From NCBI GenBank assembly GCA_016705685.1, contig JADJLB010000002.1:248001-312000 (forward strand): DNA of 64,000 nt, written 5' to 3'. Under the pieces are notes generated by a model. The model did no database searches. It was not told the DNA's origin and saw only the letters and a list, made by a program, of their open reading frames with translations. The position numbers and the translations under genes are program-made. The DNA is from Propionivibrio sp. (lineage in GTDB: Bacteria > Pseudomonadota > Gammaproteobacteria > Burkholderiales > Rhodocyclaceae). How positions within the stretch are numbered: position 1 is the first letter of the stretch; each line of letters opens with the position of its first letter. Positions 56,739-64,000 of the stretch are shown one piece after another.

Positions 56739-58475
56739 TCACTCCTGAAAAATGGTTTTAGTGGCCCAAATGTCCTCCATCACCAGATACTCAAGATCCG
56801 ATCCGTAGAACATGTTCAGCGCATCGGTCGGTGAGCAGATCATCGGCTCACCGCGGCGATTTAGCGAAGTGTTGAGTACGACCCCGTTGCCGGTGAGTTT
56901 TTCGAGCTCGACCATCAAGTCGTAATAGCGGGGGTTGTGTTTCCGCTCAAGAACCTGGGCGCGGGATGTGCCATCCTCATGTACGACTTCGGGAACGCGA
57001 TGCTTCCACTCGTCGGTTACATTGAAAGTAAAGGTCATGAAGGGCGCGGGATGCTCGCATCCCAGCATCTGCGGACCAACGGTATCGAGCATGCTCGGGC
57101 AGAACGGACGCCAGCGCTCGCGAAACTTGATTTGCTCGTTGATGCGGTCTGCCACTCCGGCCGCACTCGGACAGCCAAGGATCGATCGAGCGCCCAGAGC
57201 GCGCGGGCCGAATTCCATTCGCCCCTGGAACCAAGCCACGGGGTTGCCGTCAGCAAGGATTTTCGCGATCCGTTGCGGGACGTCGTCGATCTTCTCCCAT
57301 CGGGGCTTGGCCGGATGTTTGGCGCAGGCGGCGATCACGTCCTCGTTGCTGTACGATGGGCCGAGGTAGACATGCTCCATCTTTTCGACGGGCACGCCGC
57401 GTTCTGCCGAGATATAGGCGGCGGCGCCCACGGCGGTGCCCGCATCGCCGGAGGCCGGCTGGACGAACAGTTCCTTCAATTCCGGACGGGCGATGATTTT
57501 CTGATTGAGCTTTACGTTGAGTGCGCCACCGCCGGAGAAAGCCAGTCGGCCGGTTTCGCGCAGGATGTCGCCAAGGTGGTAGTCGATCATCTGCAGCGCC
57601 AGATCCTCAAACAGCTTCTGCATGCTTGCCGCATAGTGGATATAGGGGTCGTCGGCGATGTCGCCAATCCGCTTGGGCCCCAGCCACTCGACGAGTCTTG
57701 GCGAGAAGTAATAGCCCTTGCCGTTTTCCTTGTAACGTCGGAAACCGATCACGTTGGCGTAGTCGGTGTTGACCTTCAGTTCGCCGTTCTCGAAAGTTGC
57801 CAGGCGCGAGAAGTCGTACTTTTTCGGGTCGCCGTAGGGCGCCATGCCCATGACTTTGTATTCCCCATCGAGCATTTCAAAGCCGAGGTACTCGGTAATG
57901 GCGCCGTAAAGGCCACCGAGCGAATCCGGGTCGTAAAATTCCTTGAGCTTGTGAATCTTCCCGTTTTCGCCGTAGCCAAAGAAAGTAGTGGCGTATTCGC
58001 CTTTGCCATCGATGCCGAGAATCGCGGTCTTTTCCTTGAAACCCGAACAGTGGTAGGCGCTGGCCGCGTGCGCCAGATGGTGTTCGACCGGTACGATCTC
58101 GATCTTCTTGAGGTCAAAGCCAAGCTGCGTGAGGCACCATTCGATACGTTTCTTGTAGCGGTAGTAGCGGCGATTGCCGGCGAAAATGGCGTCCAGCGCC
58201 CGATCCGGGGCATACAAGTAGCGCCGGGCATAATGCCATCGGGCTTTTTCGAGAAGGCTGATTGGCGCATAGGGAATAGCCACGGCGTCGACATCCGTGG
58301 GCCGGATGCCGGCAAACTCCAGACAAAATTTGGCGGCTTCATACGGCATGCGGTTCTTGGCATGTTTGTCGCGCACGAAACGCTCTTCCTCCGCTGCCGC
58401 GACCAGTTTGCCATCGATATATAGCGCCGCCGAGGGATCATGGGTCAACGCGCCGGATAGTCCGAGTATTGTCAA
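56739..58475 (-). CDS. Carbamoyltransferase (NodU/CmcH/TobZ family)
   Basis: About 578 residues if TTG at 58475 is the start (TILGLSGALTHDPSAALY is the family N terminus); a longer frame to 58514 also begins with TTG. The first part contains the YrdC-like/Kae1-like domain (EHHLAHAASAYHCSG with metal-binding histidines; ILGIDGKGEYATTF) and the C-terminal carbamoyltransferase domain has GRMEFGPRALGARSILG and NTSLNRRGEPM. It transfers a carbamoyl group from carbamoyl phosphate through carbamoyl-AMP to a hydroxyl, here presumably on LPS or O-antigen sugar. Confidence 0.87.
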   Translation of the reverse strand: MTILGLSGALTHDPSAALYIDGKLVAAAEEERFVRDKHAKNRMPYEAAKFCLEFAGIRPTDVDAVAIPYAPISLLEKARWHYARRYLYAPDRALDAIFAGNRRYYRYKKRIEWCLTQLGFDLKKIEIVPVEHHLAHAASAYHCSGFKEKTAILGIDGKGEYATTFFGYGENGKIHKLKEFYDPDSLGGLYGAITEYLGFEMLDGEYKVMGMAPYGDPKKYDFSRLATFENGELKVNTDYANVIGFRRYKENGKGYYFSPRLVEWLGPKRIGDIADDPYIHYAASMQKLFEDLALQMIDYHLGDILRETGRLAFSGGGALNVKLNQKIIARPELKELFVQPASGDAGTAVGAAAYISAERGVPVEKMEHVYLGPSYSNEDVIAACAKHPAKPRWEKIDDVPQRIAKILADGNPVAWFQGRMEFGPRALGARSILGCPSAAGVADRINEQIKFRERWRPFCPSMLDTVGPQMLGCEHPAPFMTFTFNVTDEWKHRVPEVVHEDGTSRAQVLERKHNPRYYDLMVELEKLTGNGVVLNTSLNRRGEPMICSPTDALNMFYGSDLEYLVMEDIWATKTIFQE

Positions 58476-58745
58476 TGCCACAGTTTGTGTCTCACAGAGG
58501 GTCGCTTCGCTCAACCGAGCTGCATTCTAACTGGAGTCGCCAGTAAAGGCGGCAAGTATACCCGTCTGTCTGCTCGACGGTTTGAACGGTCTTCACGGGA
58601 CAGTGTGTTTCTTGCCTCATCGCTGTCAGAGGCGGGGTTGAAGATGTGTGATGCAAGATCGTATGATCCGACGGAAGCGCTCATTTTGCTGCATTTTCAG
58701 GCCAGTTGGGGCATTATGGCGGTCTTTGCTCAGAGTGTTTCAGCT

Positions 58746-59447
58746 ATGACAGACGACAGTATCAACACACCGCATTATGAGTTCTCCGAAAAATACAATC
58801 CGGAGCACGCCAGAAAATATTTCGAGAAGCATAATAGTGGCTTTTGGCGGCAGCTTTCGACTTGGCGCGAAATTGGTATGGCGCGCAAGGCTCTTGCCCT
58901 TGCCGGAAGGCCCCGTTCTGTACTGGACCTGCCTTGTGGAACCGGGCGGTTCTGGCCCATGTTGGCGGAGGAGCAAGGGCGGAAAATATATGTTGGCGAC
59001 AACAGTCAATCGATGATTGATACTGGATTGCAGTTCCGACCACACGACGTGACGGCCCGTATCGAAAAATCCTTCCAGTGTTCGGCGTTTGAAACGGGTT
59101 TGCCAGACAAATTTGTCGAATGCGTGTTCTGTATCCGACTAATGCATCACATCGATAAGAGCATGGATCGAGTCCGGATGCTTAAGGAATTTTCCCGCAT
59201 TAGTAACGGAACGGTGATCGTTTCCCTTTGGGTGGATGGAAATTTCCGGGCCTACCGGCACCGCGTCAATGAACAGCGCAAGTTACGTAAGCGCGGCGAG
59301 AACCGGGCGATTGACCGTTTCCTTTTCAGCCGGAACGAAATTGAGAGTGACTTTGCTGCCGCCGGGCTGGATATCATTGGGCACGTTGACTTCATCAAGT
59401 ACTGGGACAAGTGGCGCACCTATGTTCTTTCAGTCAGGAAATCCTGA
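58746..59447 (+). CDS. SAM-dependent methyltransferase
   Basis: 233 residues from the ATG at 58746 (MTDDSINTPHYEFSEKY); an in-frame ATG at 58716 and the open frame further upstream lack similarity. Rossmann motif SVLDLPCGTGRFWPML and the post-motif LMHHIDKSMDRVRMLKEF are present. The gene sits next to a kinase gene 22 bases downstream; the substrate is likely a sugar or lipid-linked sugar of the same cluster. Confidence 0.8.
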   Translation: MTDDSINTPHYEFSEKYNPEHARKYFEKHNSGFWRQLSTWREIGMARKALALAGRPRSVLDLPCGTGRFWPMLAEEQGRKIYVGDNSQSMIDTGLQFRPHDVTARIEKSFQCSAFETGLPDKFVECVFCIRLMHHIDKSMDRVRMLKEFSRISNGTVIVSLWVDGNFRAYRHRVNEQRKLRKRGENRAIDRFLFSRNEIESDFAAAGLDIIGHVDFIKYWDKWRTYVLSVRKS

Positions 59448-59469
59448 TTTTTGATTGGTAATATTGCAG

Positions 59470-60291
59470 ATGAAAGTCTTCATTAACGAGCGATGGCGAT
59501 CGATTCTGACGCATAACGGCTTGTCCGATTTTGACGCACTTTGGAAACTGGAAGCGGATTGGTTTGAGGAACCCAATTTTCGACGCGGCGGTTGGAGCGG
59601 TGTGTCGCGGTGCGAACTGAACTTGCCCGAAGGGGGTAAGTGCGCGATTTTTCTCAAACGTCAGGAAAATCACCGAGCGCGGCTATGGACGCACCCGATT
59701 CACGGTGCTCCGACTTTTCTGCGCGAGTTTCGTCACATTATTCACTATCGAAAATGCGGCGTGCCAACGTTGGAGCCTGTGTACTTTGCAATGCGTAAAG
59801 TGGGCAAGGATCATCGCGCCATACTCGTTACAGAGGAACTAACCGGTTTTGTTTCCATGGAGGATCGTGTTCAAACATGGCTCAAGGAGGGGGCACCTCC
59901 ACGTGCGGTACGTCTTGGAATGCTCGCAGAAATTTCCAAACTCTTACGGACCATGCACGAACATGGAATCCAGCACAACTGCTTCTTTCCAAAGCATGTT
60001 TTTGCTCGTATCAATCCAGACAAGAGCGTTGATGTTCGCGTCATTGACCTTGAGAAGTCCCGTTGGCGCCCGTCAAAGACCGTTTGTGCCATTCGCGATC
60101 TTTACACTCTGAACTATCACTCACTATGCTGGAGTCGAACTGACCGCCTATGGTTCTTCAAGTCGTATCTTGAGCTCACGCGATTGACGTCGTTCGCCAA
60201 ATGGTTGTGGCGAACCGTCACGGCGCGTTCGGTCAGGAAGGGACGCGTGAGCGCCCAAGCGCCCCGGTTGCTGTCCGTCAAGGAGAAATGA
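59470..60291 (+). CDS. LPS-kinase-like protein (InaA/WaaP family)
   Basis: 273 residues from the ATG at 59470; a TTG at 59455 is also possible. RRGGWSGVSRCEL replaces a P-loop and AIFLKRQENHRARLW carries the ATP-binding lysine. The catalytic loop is HGIQHNCFFPKHVFA: Asn stands where Asp is expected, so activity is doubtful. DVRVIDLEKSRW keeps the metal-binding Asp. Similar proteins phosphorylate LPS sugars. It follows the methyltransferase gene. Confidence 0.78.
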   Translation: MKVFINERWRSILTHNGLSDFDALWKLEADWFEEPNFRRGGWSGVSRCELNLPEGGKCAIFLKRQENHRARLWTHPIHGAPTFLREFRHIIHYRKCGVPTLEPVYFAMRKVGKDHRAILVTEELTGFVSMEDRVQTWLKEGAPPRAVRLGMLAEISKLLRTMHEHGIQHNCFFPKHVFARINPDKSVDVRVIDLEKSRWRPSKTVCAIRDLYTLNYHSLCWSRTDRLWFFKSYLELTRLTSFAKWLWRTVTARSVRKGRVSAQAPRLLSVKEK

Positions 60292-60329
60292 CGTTTCATG
60301 GCAAGTGCTCGGATGTCCTATAGGGCAGT

Positions 60330-61217
60330 CTAATAGGGGCACGATTCACCCCGGGGACGCGTCTTGAAGCGGCGATGAACCCAAAAATACTGTTCCGGCA
60401 TGGTACGAACAACGGATTCGATCCAGGCATTCATCCGGGTTGTGTCGGCGACGACATCATCGGTTGGAAAATCGGCCCAGGGGTCACCTATCTCGACACG
60501 GTAGCCCTGACCACCCGGAAGCATGCGTGTAACGCAGGGCACAACGGCGGCACCTGCCGCTTTGGACAGGCGTGACAGGCCGCTGATGGTGGCCGTTTGT
60601 ATTCCAAAAAACGGAACGAAGATCGAATCGCGACGACGGTAATTCAAATCCGGCAGGTAGTAGAAGGGCCTTCCGGACTTCATGGCCTTGACGGTGGCGC
60701 GTGCGCCATCCTGTCTTGTCAGCATGAGCTGGTTGCCGAAACGGCGACGGCCCTTATAGAAAACGCGCTCGAAGACGGCATTCCTCTGCGGGGCATAGAT
60801 CGTGACCACATCAAAACGCATGGACATCGCCATGGCCCCAGCGTCGAGTCCAAAGAAGTGCGGTACGAGCAGGATGATCGGCCGTTTCGCCGCCAGCAAG
60901 GCGTGTAACTTCTCTTCACCGTCGACCTTGATCAGGCGCAAGATTCGCTCACGGCTTCCCCACCAGATAATGCCTCGATCCAAAATGCTTCGCCCGAGTG
61001 CCTCGAAGTTGGCCTTGGCAAGCTGAATTCGTTGTGCTTCGTTCAATTCAGGGAAGCACCAAGCCAGATTGACCGTGGCAATCATCCGCCGCCGCCGGGC
61101 AAGGTAATAGAGAAGCCGCCCCAGGCCGCGCCCGAGGAACGCCAGAATTCTCAGCGGCAGAAAATGCAGCAGCCAGAGCAGGGCAACCGCAGGCGGGCTA
61201 AAAAGGCGACTTAGCAT
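60330..61217 (-). CDS. lpxL: Lipid A acyltransferase, LpxL/HtrB family
   Basis: 295 residues from the ATG at 61217; another ATG at 61244 adds nine residues. Membrane anchor at residues 8-35 and the HX4D acyltransferase motif HFFGLD in LVPHFFGLDAGAM. Conserved FFYLPDLNYRRRDSIFVPF-type region (partly FYYLPDLNYRRRDS) and FWVHRRFKTRP at the end. It adds a secondary acyl chain to Kdo2-lipid IVA. In related bacteria lpxL lies close to metK and dapF; here about 20 kb of envelope genes separate it from metK. Confidence 0.88.
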   Translation of the reverse strand: MLSRLFSPPAVALLWLLHFLPLRILAFLGRGLGRLLYYLARRRRMIATVNLAWCFPELNEAQRIQLAKANFEALGRSILDRGIIWWGSRERILRLIKVDGEEKLHALLAAKRPIILLVPHFFGLDAGAMAMSMRFDVVTIYAPQRNAVFERVFYKGRRRFGNQLMLTRQDGARATVKAMKSGRPFYYLPDLNYRRRDSIFVPFFGIQTATISGLSRLSKAAGAAVVPCVTRMLPGGQGYRVEIGDPWADFPTDDVVADTTRMNAWIESVVRTMPEQYFWVHRRFKTRPRGESCPY

Positions 61218-61422
61218 AGGTGTTGACGGCCAGCGGGCTTGCATCCGCAGGGCCGGTGCAATTTGAATTGCAAGCGAGGATAAGTATAGTCACGGAGGTG
61301 CGGCGGCAAACAGTATCTGGCGGCATCATCGCTCGCAGATTGTTCCTTTTGTCTGGGATTCAAATCGCGGCATTGTATTGCCTATCGCGCCAACTCACCA
61401 CTCTTGCCTCAGAAGAATTGTC

Positions 61423-61926
61423 ATGAATATCCAGATCTCACCAGTCATCGACACCGATGTCGACGCCATTGCCGCACTGGCAAAGGTCGTTTGGCAGGAC
61501 ACGTATCCGCAAATCATTTCGCAAGCGCAAATCGACTTCATGCTGGCACAGCGCTACAACGCTCCGCGGTTGCTTGAAGAACTGGGCGTGCCGGGAGTTT
61601 GTTGGGAAAAGGCGATTGTAGACGGGCAATTGGCTGCTTTCGCGTCCACGCTTCCGGGTGCAAAGCCGGGTGAAATGAAGCTCGACAAACTCTATGTCGA
61701 CCCGGATCGGCAGCGCCTAGGCATCGGGGGGCGACTGATCGACCATGTCGTCAAACGGGCCCGTTCTCAAGGCTGTCATGCGCTAACTCTGGCCGTCAAC
61801 AAACGCAATGTGCGGGCCATTGCCGCGTATAAGACGCGGGGATTTGTCGTTCGCGAAGCGGTGCGTCTCGATATCGGCAACGATTTCGTCATGGACGACT
61901 TTATAATGGTGCGATCGCTGCTGTAA
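61423..61926 (+). CDS. GNAT-family N-acetyltransferase
   Basis: 167 residues from the ATG at 61423. The acetyl-CoA site is [15 protein letters not shown] (the R/Q-x-x-G-x-G/A pattern) with [21 protein letters not shown] as the C-terminal GNAT half. The substrate is unknown. It lies 25 bases upstream of dapF in the same direction, so might be cotranscribed with it. Confidence 0.85.
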   Translation: MNIQISPVIDTDVDAIAALAKVVWQDTYPQIISQAQIDFMLAQRYNAPRLLEELGVPGVCWEKAIVDGQLAAFASTLPGAKPGEMKLDKLYVDPDRQRLGIGGRLIDHVVKRARSQGCHALTLAVNKRNVRAIAAYKTRGFVVREAVRLDIGNDFVMDDFIMVRSLL

Positions 61927-61951
61927 TACGGATAGTGCAGGCCGGAAAGCT

Positions 61952-62782
61952 ATGAAACTCAAATTTACCAAGATGCATGGGCTGGGCAACGACTTCGTTG
62001 TGCTCGACGGTGTTCGACAGTTGATCGCGTTGACTGCGGATCAACTGCGCTACCTCGGCGACCGGCATTTCGGGGTAGGTTGTGACCAGATTCTGCTGGT
62101 TGAAACGACGGAGCATCCCGAAGCCGATTTTCGCTATCGTATCTTCAATTCGGATGGCGGCGAAGTCGAGCAGTGCGGCAACGGCGCGCGCTGCTTCGTC
62201 CGCTTTGTCCATGACCAGGGTCTGACCGAGAAGAGCGAGATTCGCGTCGAAACACTGAGCGGGATCATCCGCCCCCGTCTGGAAACCGATGGGAGTGTCA
62301 CGGTTGACATGGGCGTACCCGTCTTCGCACCGGAGAAGATCCCCTTCCTCAGTGAGGCCGACGAACTCGTTCAGCCACTCATGATTGGTGGTGAGGAGAT
62401 CGCCATTACCGCAGTTTCGATGGGTAATCCTCACGCGGTGCAGATTGTCGCCGACATCGACACGGCACCGGTCGCATCGCAAGGACCGCTGATCGAGTCG
62501 CACCCGCGTTTCCCGCATCGGGCCAATGCCGGGTTCATGCAGATTGCCGGACGGCAGGCGATTCGCCTGCGGGTCTACGAGCGCGGCGCCGGGGAAACGC
62601 TATCCTGCGGCACGGGTGCCTGCGCTGCCGTGGTTTCGGGAGTTGCGCGCGGCCTGCTCGATTCGCCGGTGCGGGTGACGATGCATGGCGGCGATCTCAA
62701 AATTGCCTGGAACGGTGAAGGAACGACCGTGCTGATGAACGGCCCCGCAGTGACTGTTTTTTCCGGAGAAATCGAGATATGA
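61952..62782 (+). CDS. dapF: Diaminopimelate epimerase
   Basis: 276 residues. The two catalytic cysteines lie in [10 protein letters not shown] and [10 protein letters not shown], and [16 protein letters not shown] starts the fold. It converts LL- to meso-diaminopimelate for lysine and peptidoglycan. Its stop overlaps the DUF484 start by four bases, and xerC follows; this dapF-DUF484-xerC order is widespread in proteobacteria. Confidence 0.96.
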   Translation: MKLKFTKMHGLGNDFVVLDGVRQLIALTADQLRYLGDRHFGVGCDQILLVETTEHPEADFRYRIFNSDGGEVEQCGNGARCFVRFVHDQGLTEKSEIRVETLSGIIRPRLETDGSVTVDMGVPVFAPEKIPFLSEADELVQPLMIGGEEIAITAVSMGNPHAVQIVADIDTAPVASQGPLIESHPRFPHRANAGFMQIAGRQAIRLRVYERGAGETLSCGTGACAAVVSGVARGLLDSPVRVTMHGGDLKIAWNGEGTTVLMNGPAVTVFSGEIEI

Positions 62783-63432
62783 AATCAGAAGAAATTGCCA
62801 GATATTTGCAGGACAATCCCCAGTTTTTCGAGGAACACGCGGACCTGGTCTCGCGTATCGTCATCCCGCACCCGCATGGTGGGCGAACCATTTCGATCAC
62901 CGAGCGGCAGATGCTCAGCTTGCGTGACAAGAACAAGCTGCTTGAAGGCAAGATGGACGAGTTGCTTCAGTTTGGCGAGGAAAACGATTCGATCAGCGAA
63001 AAGATGCATCGTCTGGCGGTAGCGATGATCGCCGCATCGACCTTCCAGGCGGTGCTGCATATCCTCAATTTTCATCTGCGCGACGACTTTGCCATTCCCC
63101 ATGTTGCTCTGCGCCTGTGGAATCGACCGGAAAATATCGATGAGTTGCCGGAATTTGCCAACGTGAGCGAAGAGTTGCAAGTGTTTGCCGAGACATTGGG
63201 GCAGCCCTACTGTGGTTCAACTGCGGGGTTCGAAACGTCATCATGGTTCGGCGACGCCGCCAGTCACTTGCGTTCTCAGGCCTTGATCGCCATGCGCAAT
63301 GGAGGCGGCACCATCGGCATGATTGCACTCGGTAGCGAAGAAGCGCAACGGTTCTATGTGGGCATGGGCACTTTGTACCTCGAACGGCTTGGCGAGATGG
63401 CTTCGGCGGCGCTGGCGCGGGTCTTGCGCTGA
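62779..63432 (+). CDS. DUF484 family protein
   Basis: 217 residues with the DUF484 N terminus ([21 protein letters not shown]), a coiled-coil helix ([19 protein letters not shown]) and a GAF-like C-terminal half with [21 protein letters not shown]. Function unknown, but it is almost always coupled between dapF and xerC, as here. No catalytic residues are evident. Confidence 0.93.
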   Translation: MKSEEIARYLQDNPQFFEEHADLVSRIVIPHPHGGRTISITERQMLSLRDKNKLLEGKMDELLQFGEENDSISEKMHRLAVAMIAASTFQAVLHILNFHLRDDFAIPHVALRLWNRPENIDELPEFANVSEELQVFAETLGQPYCGSTAGFETSSWFGDAASHLRSQALIAMRNGGGTIGMIALGSEEAQRFYVGMGTLYLERLGEMASAALARVLR

Positions 63433-63438
63433 ACTTTC

Positions 63439-64000
63439 ATGGACTCTTGCCGCGAGTCAGTCAGCGCTTACCTCGACGAACTTGCCCAGCAAAGGCGGCA
63501 GTCTCCCCATACGGTGAGCAACTATCGGCGTGACCTGGGTGTTCTCGACCGTCTGATCGACGAGTTGAACGACAATTTCAAATACGGCACGATCCAGACG
63601 CATCACATTCGCCGCTTCATCGCCCAGCTGCACGCCCGCGGTTTGGGTGGACGTTCTCTGGCCCGCATGCTTTCGGCATGGCGAGGGTTTTATCGCTGGC
63701 TTGGGCAGCACGGTATGGCGACAGTCAACCCGGTCGAAGGCGTACGCGCGCCGAAAACCGCGAAGGCTTTACCGAAGGTTTTGTCACCCGACGAAGCCAA
63801 TCGTCTCCTGGATTTTTCGAGTGATGTGGCTACGGAGCTTCGCGATCAGGCGATGTTCGAGCTTTTCTACTCGTCAGGCCTGCGTCTTGCCGAACTCGCC
63901 GCGCTGGATCTGGCCAATCTGGAAGATATTCTGGCTGGCGAGGTTCGAGTTCTCGGCAAACGCAACAAGCTGCGCCTGGTCCCGGTCGGGAGCAAGGCAC
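63439..64000 (+). CDS. xerC: Site-specific tyrosine recombinase XerC (3' truncated by window)
   Basis: 187 codons are in the window. N-terminal SAM-like DNA-binding domain (SPHTVSNYRRDLGVLDRL, IRRFIAQLHARGLGGRSLAR) and the start of the catalytic domain, where FYSSGLRLAELAAL contains the first catalytic arginine. XerC with XerD resolves chromosome dimers at dif. It begins six bases after the DUF484 stop; the rest, including the tyrosine, lies outside. Confidence 0.93.
   Translation, partial: MDSCRESVSAYLDELAQQRRQSPHTVSNYRRDLGVLDRLIDELNDNFKYGTIQTHHIRRFIAQLHARGLGGRSLARMLSAWRGFYRWLGQHGMATVNPVEGVRAPKTAKALPKVLSPDEANRLLDFSSDVATELRDQAMFELFYSSGLRLAELAALDLANLEDILAGEVRVLGKRNKLRLVPVGSKA

Noticed and set aside
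56937-58424. A 495-codon plus-strand frame opposite the carbamoyltransferase gene
   Set aside because: The minus-strand protein has complete family motifs; the opposite frame has none.

Overview
The window reads as a chromosomal segment of a GC-rich Gram-negative betaproteobacterium, most likely order Rhodocyclales (Dechloromonas / Accumulibacter / Propionivibrio-like). This rests on gene content and order, not on a search: a hemA-prfA-prmC-grxD block, AlgZ/AlgR-type regulators between argH and hemCDXY, a dapF-DUF484-xerC block, LPS assembly genes and glcDEF. No rRNA, tRNA, CRISPR array or insertion sequence was recognised.

Layout. 1-3325: end of a glutathione reductase gene, a Prx5-type peroxiredoxin, a small membrane protein, and a DUF318 permease followed by a small CxxC redox protein. 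3326-3771: no convincing gene. 3772-11251: a type I restriction-modification locus with frameshifted hsdM, broken hsdS and intact hsdR; a winged-helix-like regulator and a nucleotidyltransferase are translationally coupled ahead of hsdR, behind a perfect 24-bp palindrome. 11436-13782: a four-gene lipoprotein operon (CsgG-type, small lipoprotein, DUF4810, DUF799). 13940-19542: a lone urea-type substrate-binding protein (UrtA), an M48 peptidase fused to a PilA-like pilin domain, a FecR-domain protein and an unknown exported protein. 19571-23448: glycolate oxidase glcDEF. 23642-25591: FimV-like protein. 25743-29979: hemA, prfA, prmC, grxD and a lipoprotein. 30019-39303: Ser/Thr kinase with a cyclic-nucleotide-binding domain, argH, LytS/LytTR two-component pair, MEKHLA protein, hemC-hemD-hemX-hemY. 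39366-40533: metK with a one-base frameshift.

40826-61217 is a large envelope region: LPS core genes waaG and waaP, a protein with two kinase-like domains, a probable operon msbA / UDP-glucuronate 4-epimerase / GT2 / VTT-domain protein / GT39, an LtaS/YejM-like sulfatase-fold gene with two frameshifts, then methyltransferases, glycosyltransferases, a carbamoyltransferase and an InaA-type kinase in less GC-rich DNA, ending with an LpxL-type acyltransferase. 61423-64000: GNAT, dapF, DUF484 and the start of xerC. In related bacteria metK is commonly close to lpxL-dapF, so the envelope genes look inserted between them.

At least four single-base frameshifts occur (hsdM, metK, two in the sulfatase gene). 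The metK lesion and the first sulfatase lesion lie in C or G runs, and metK is normally essential, so sequencing error is a serious alternative to real gene decay. The most interesting items are the regulator/nucleotidyltransferase pair inside the restriction locus, the M48-pilin fusion, the candidate galacturonate LPS-decoration operon, four abutting hairpins inside hsdS and a terminator-like hairpin in the metK leader.
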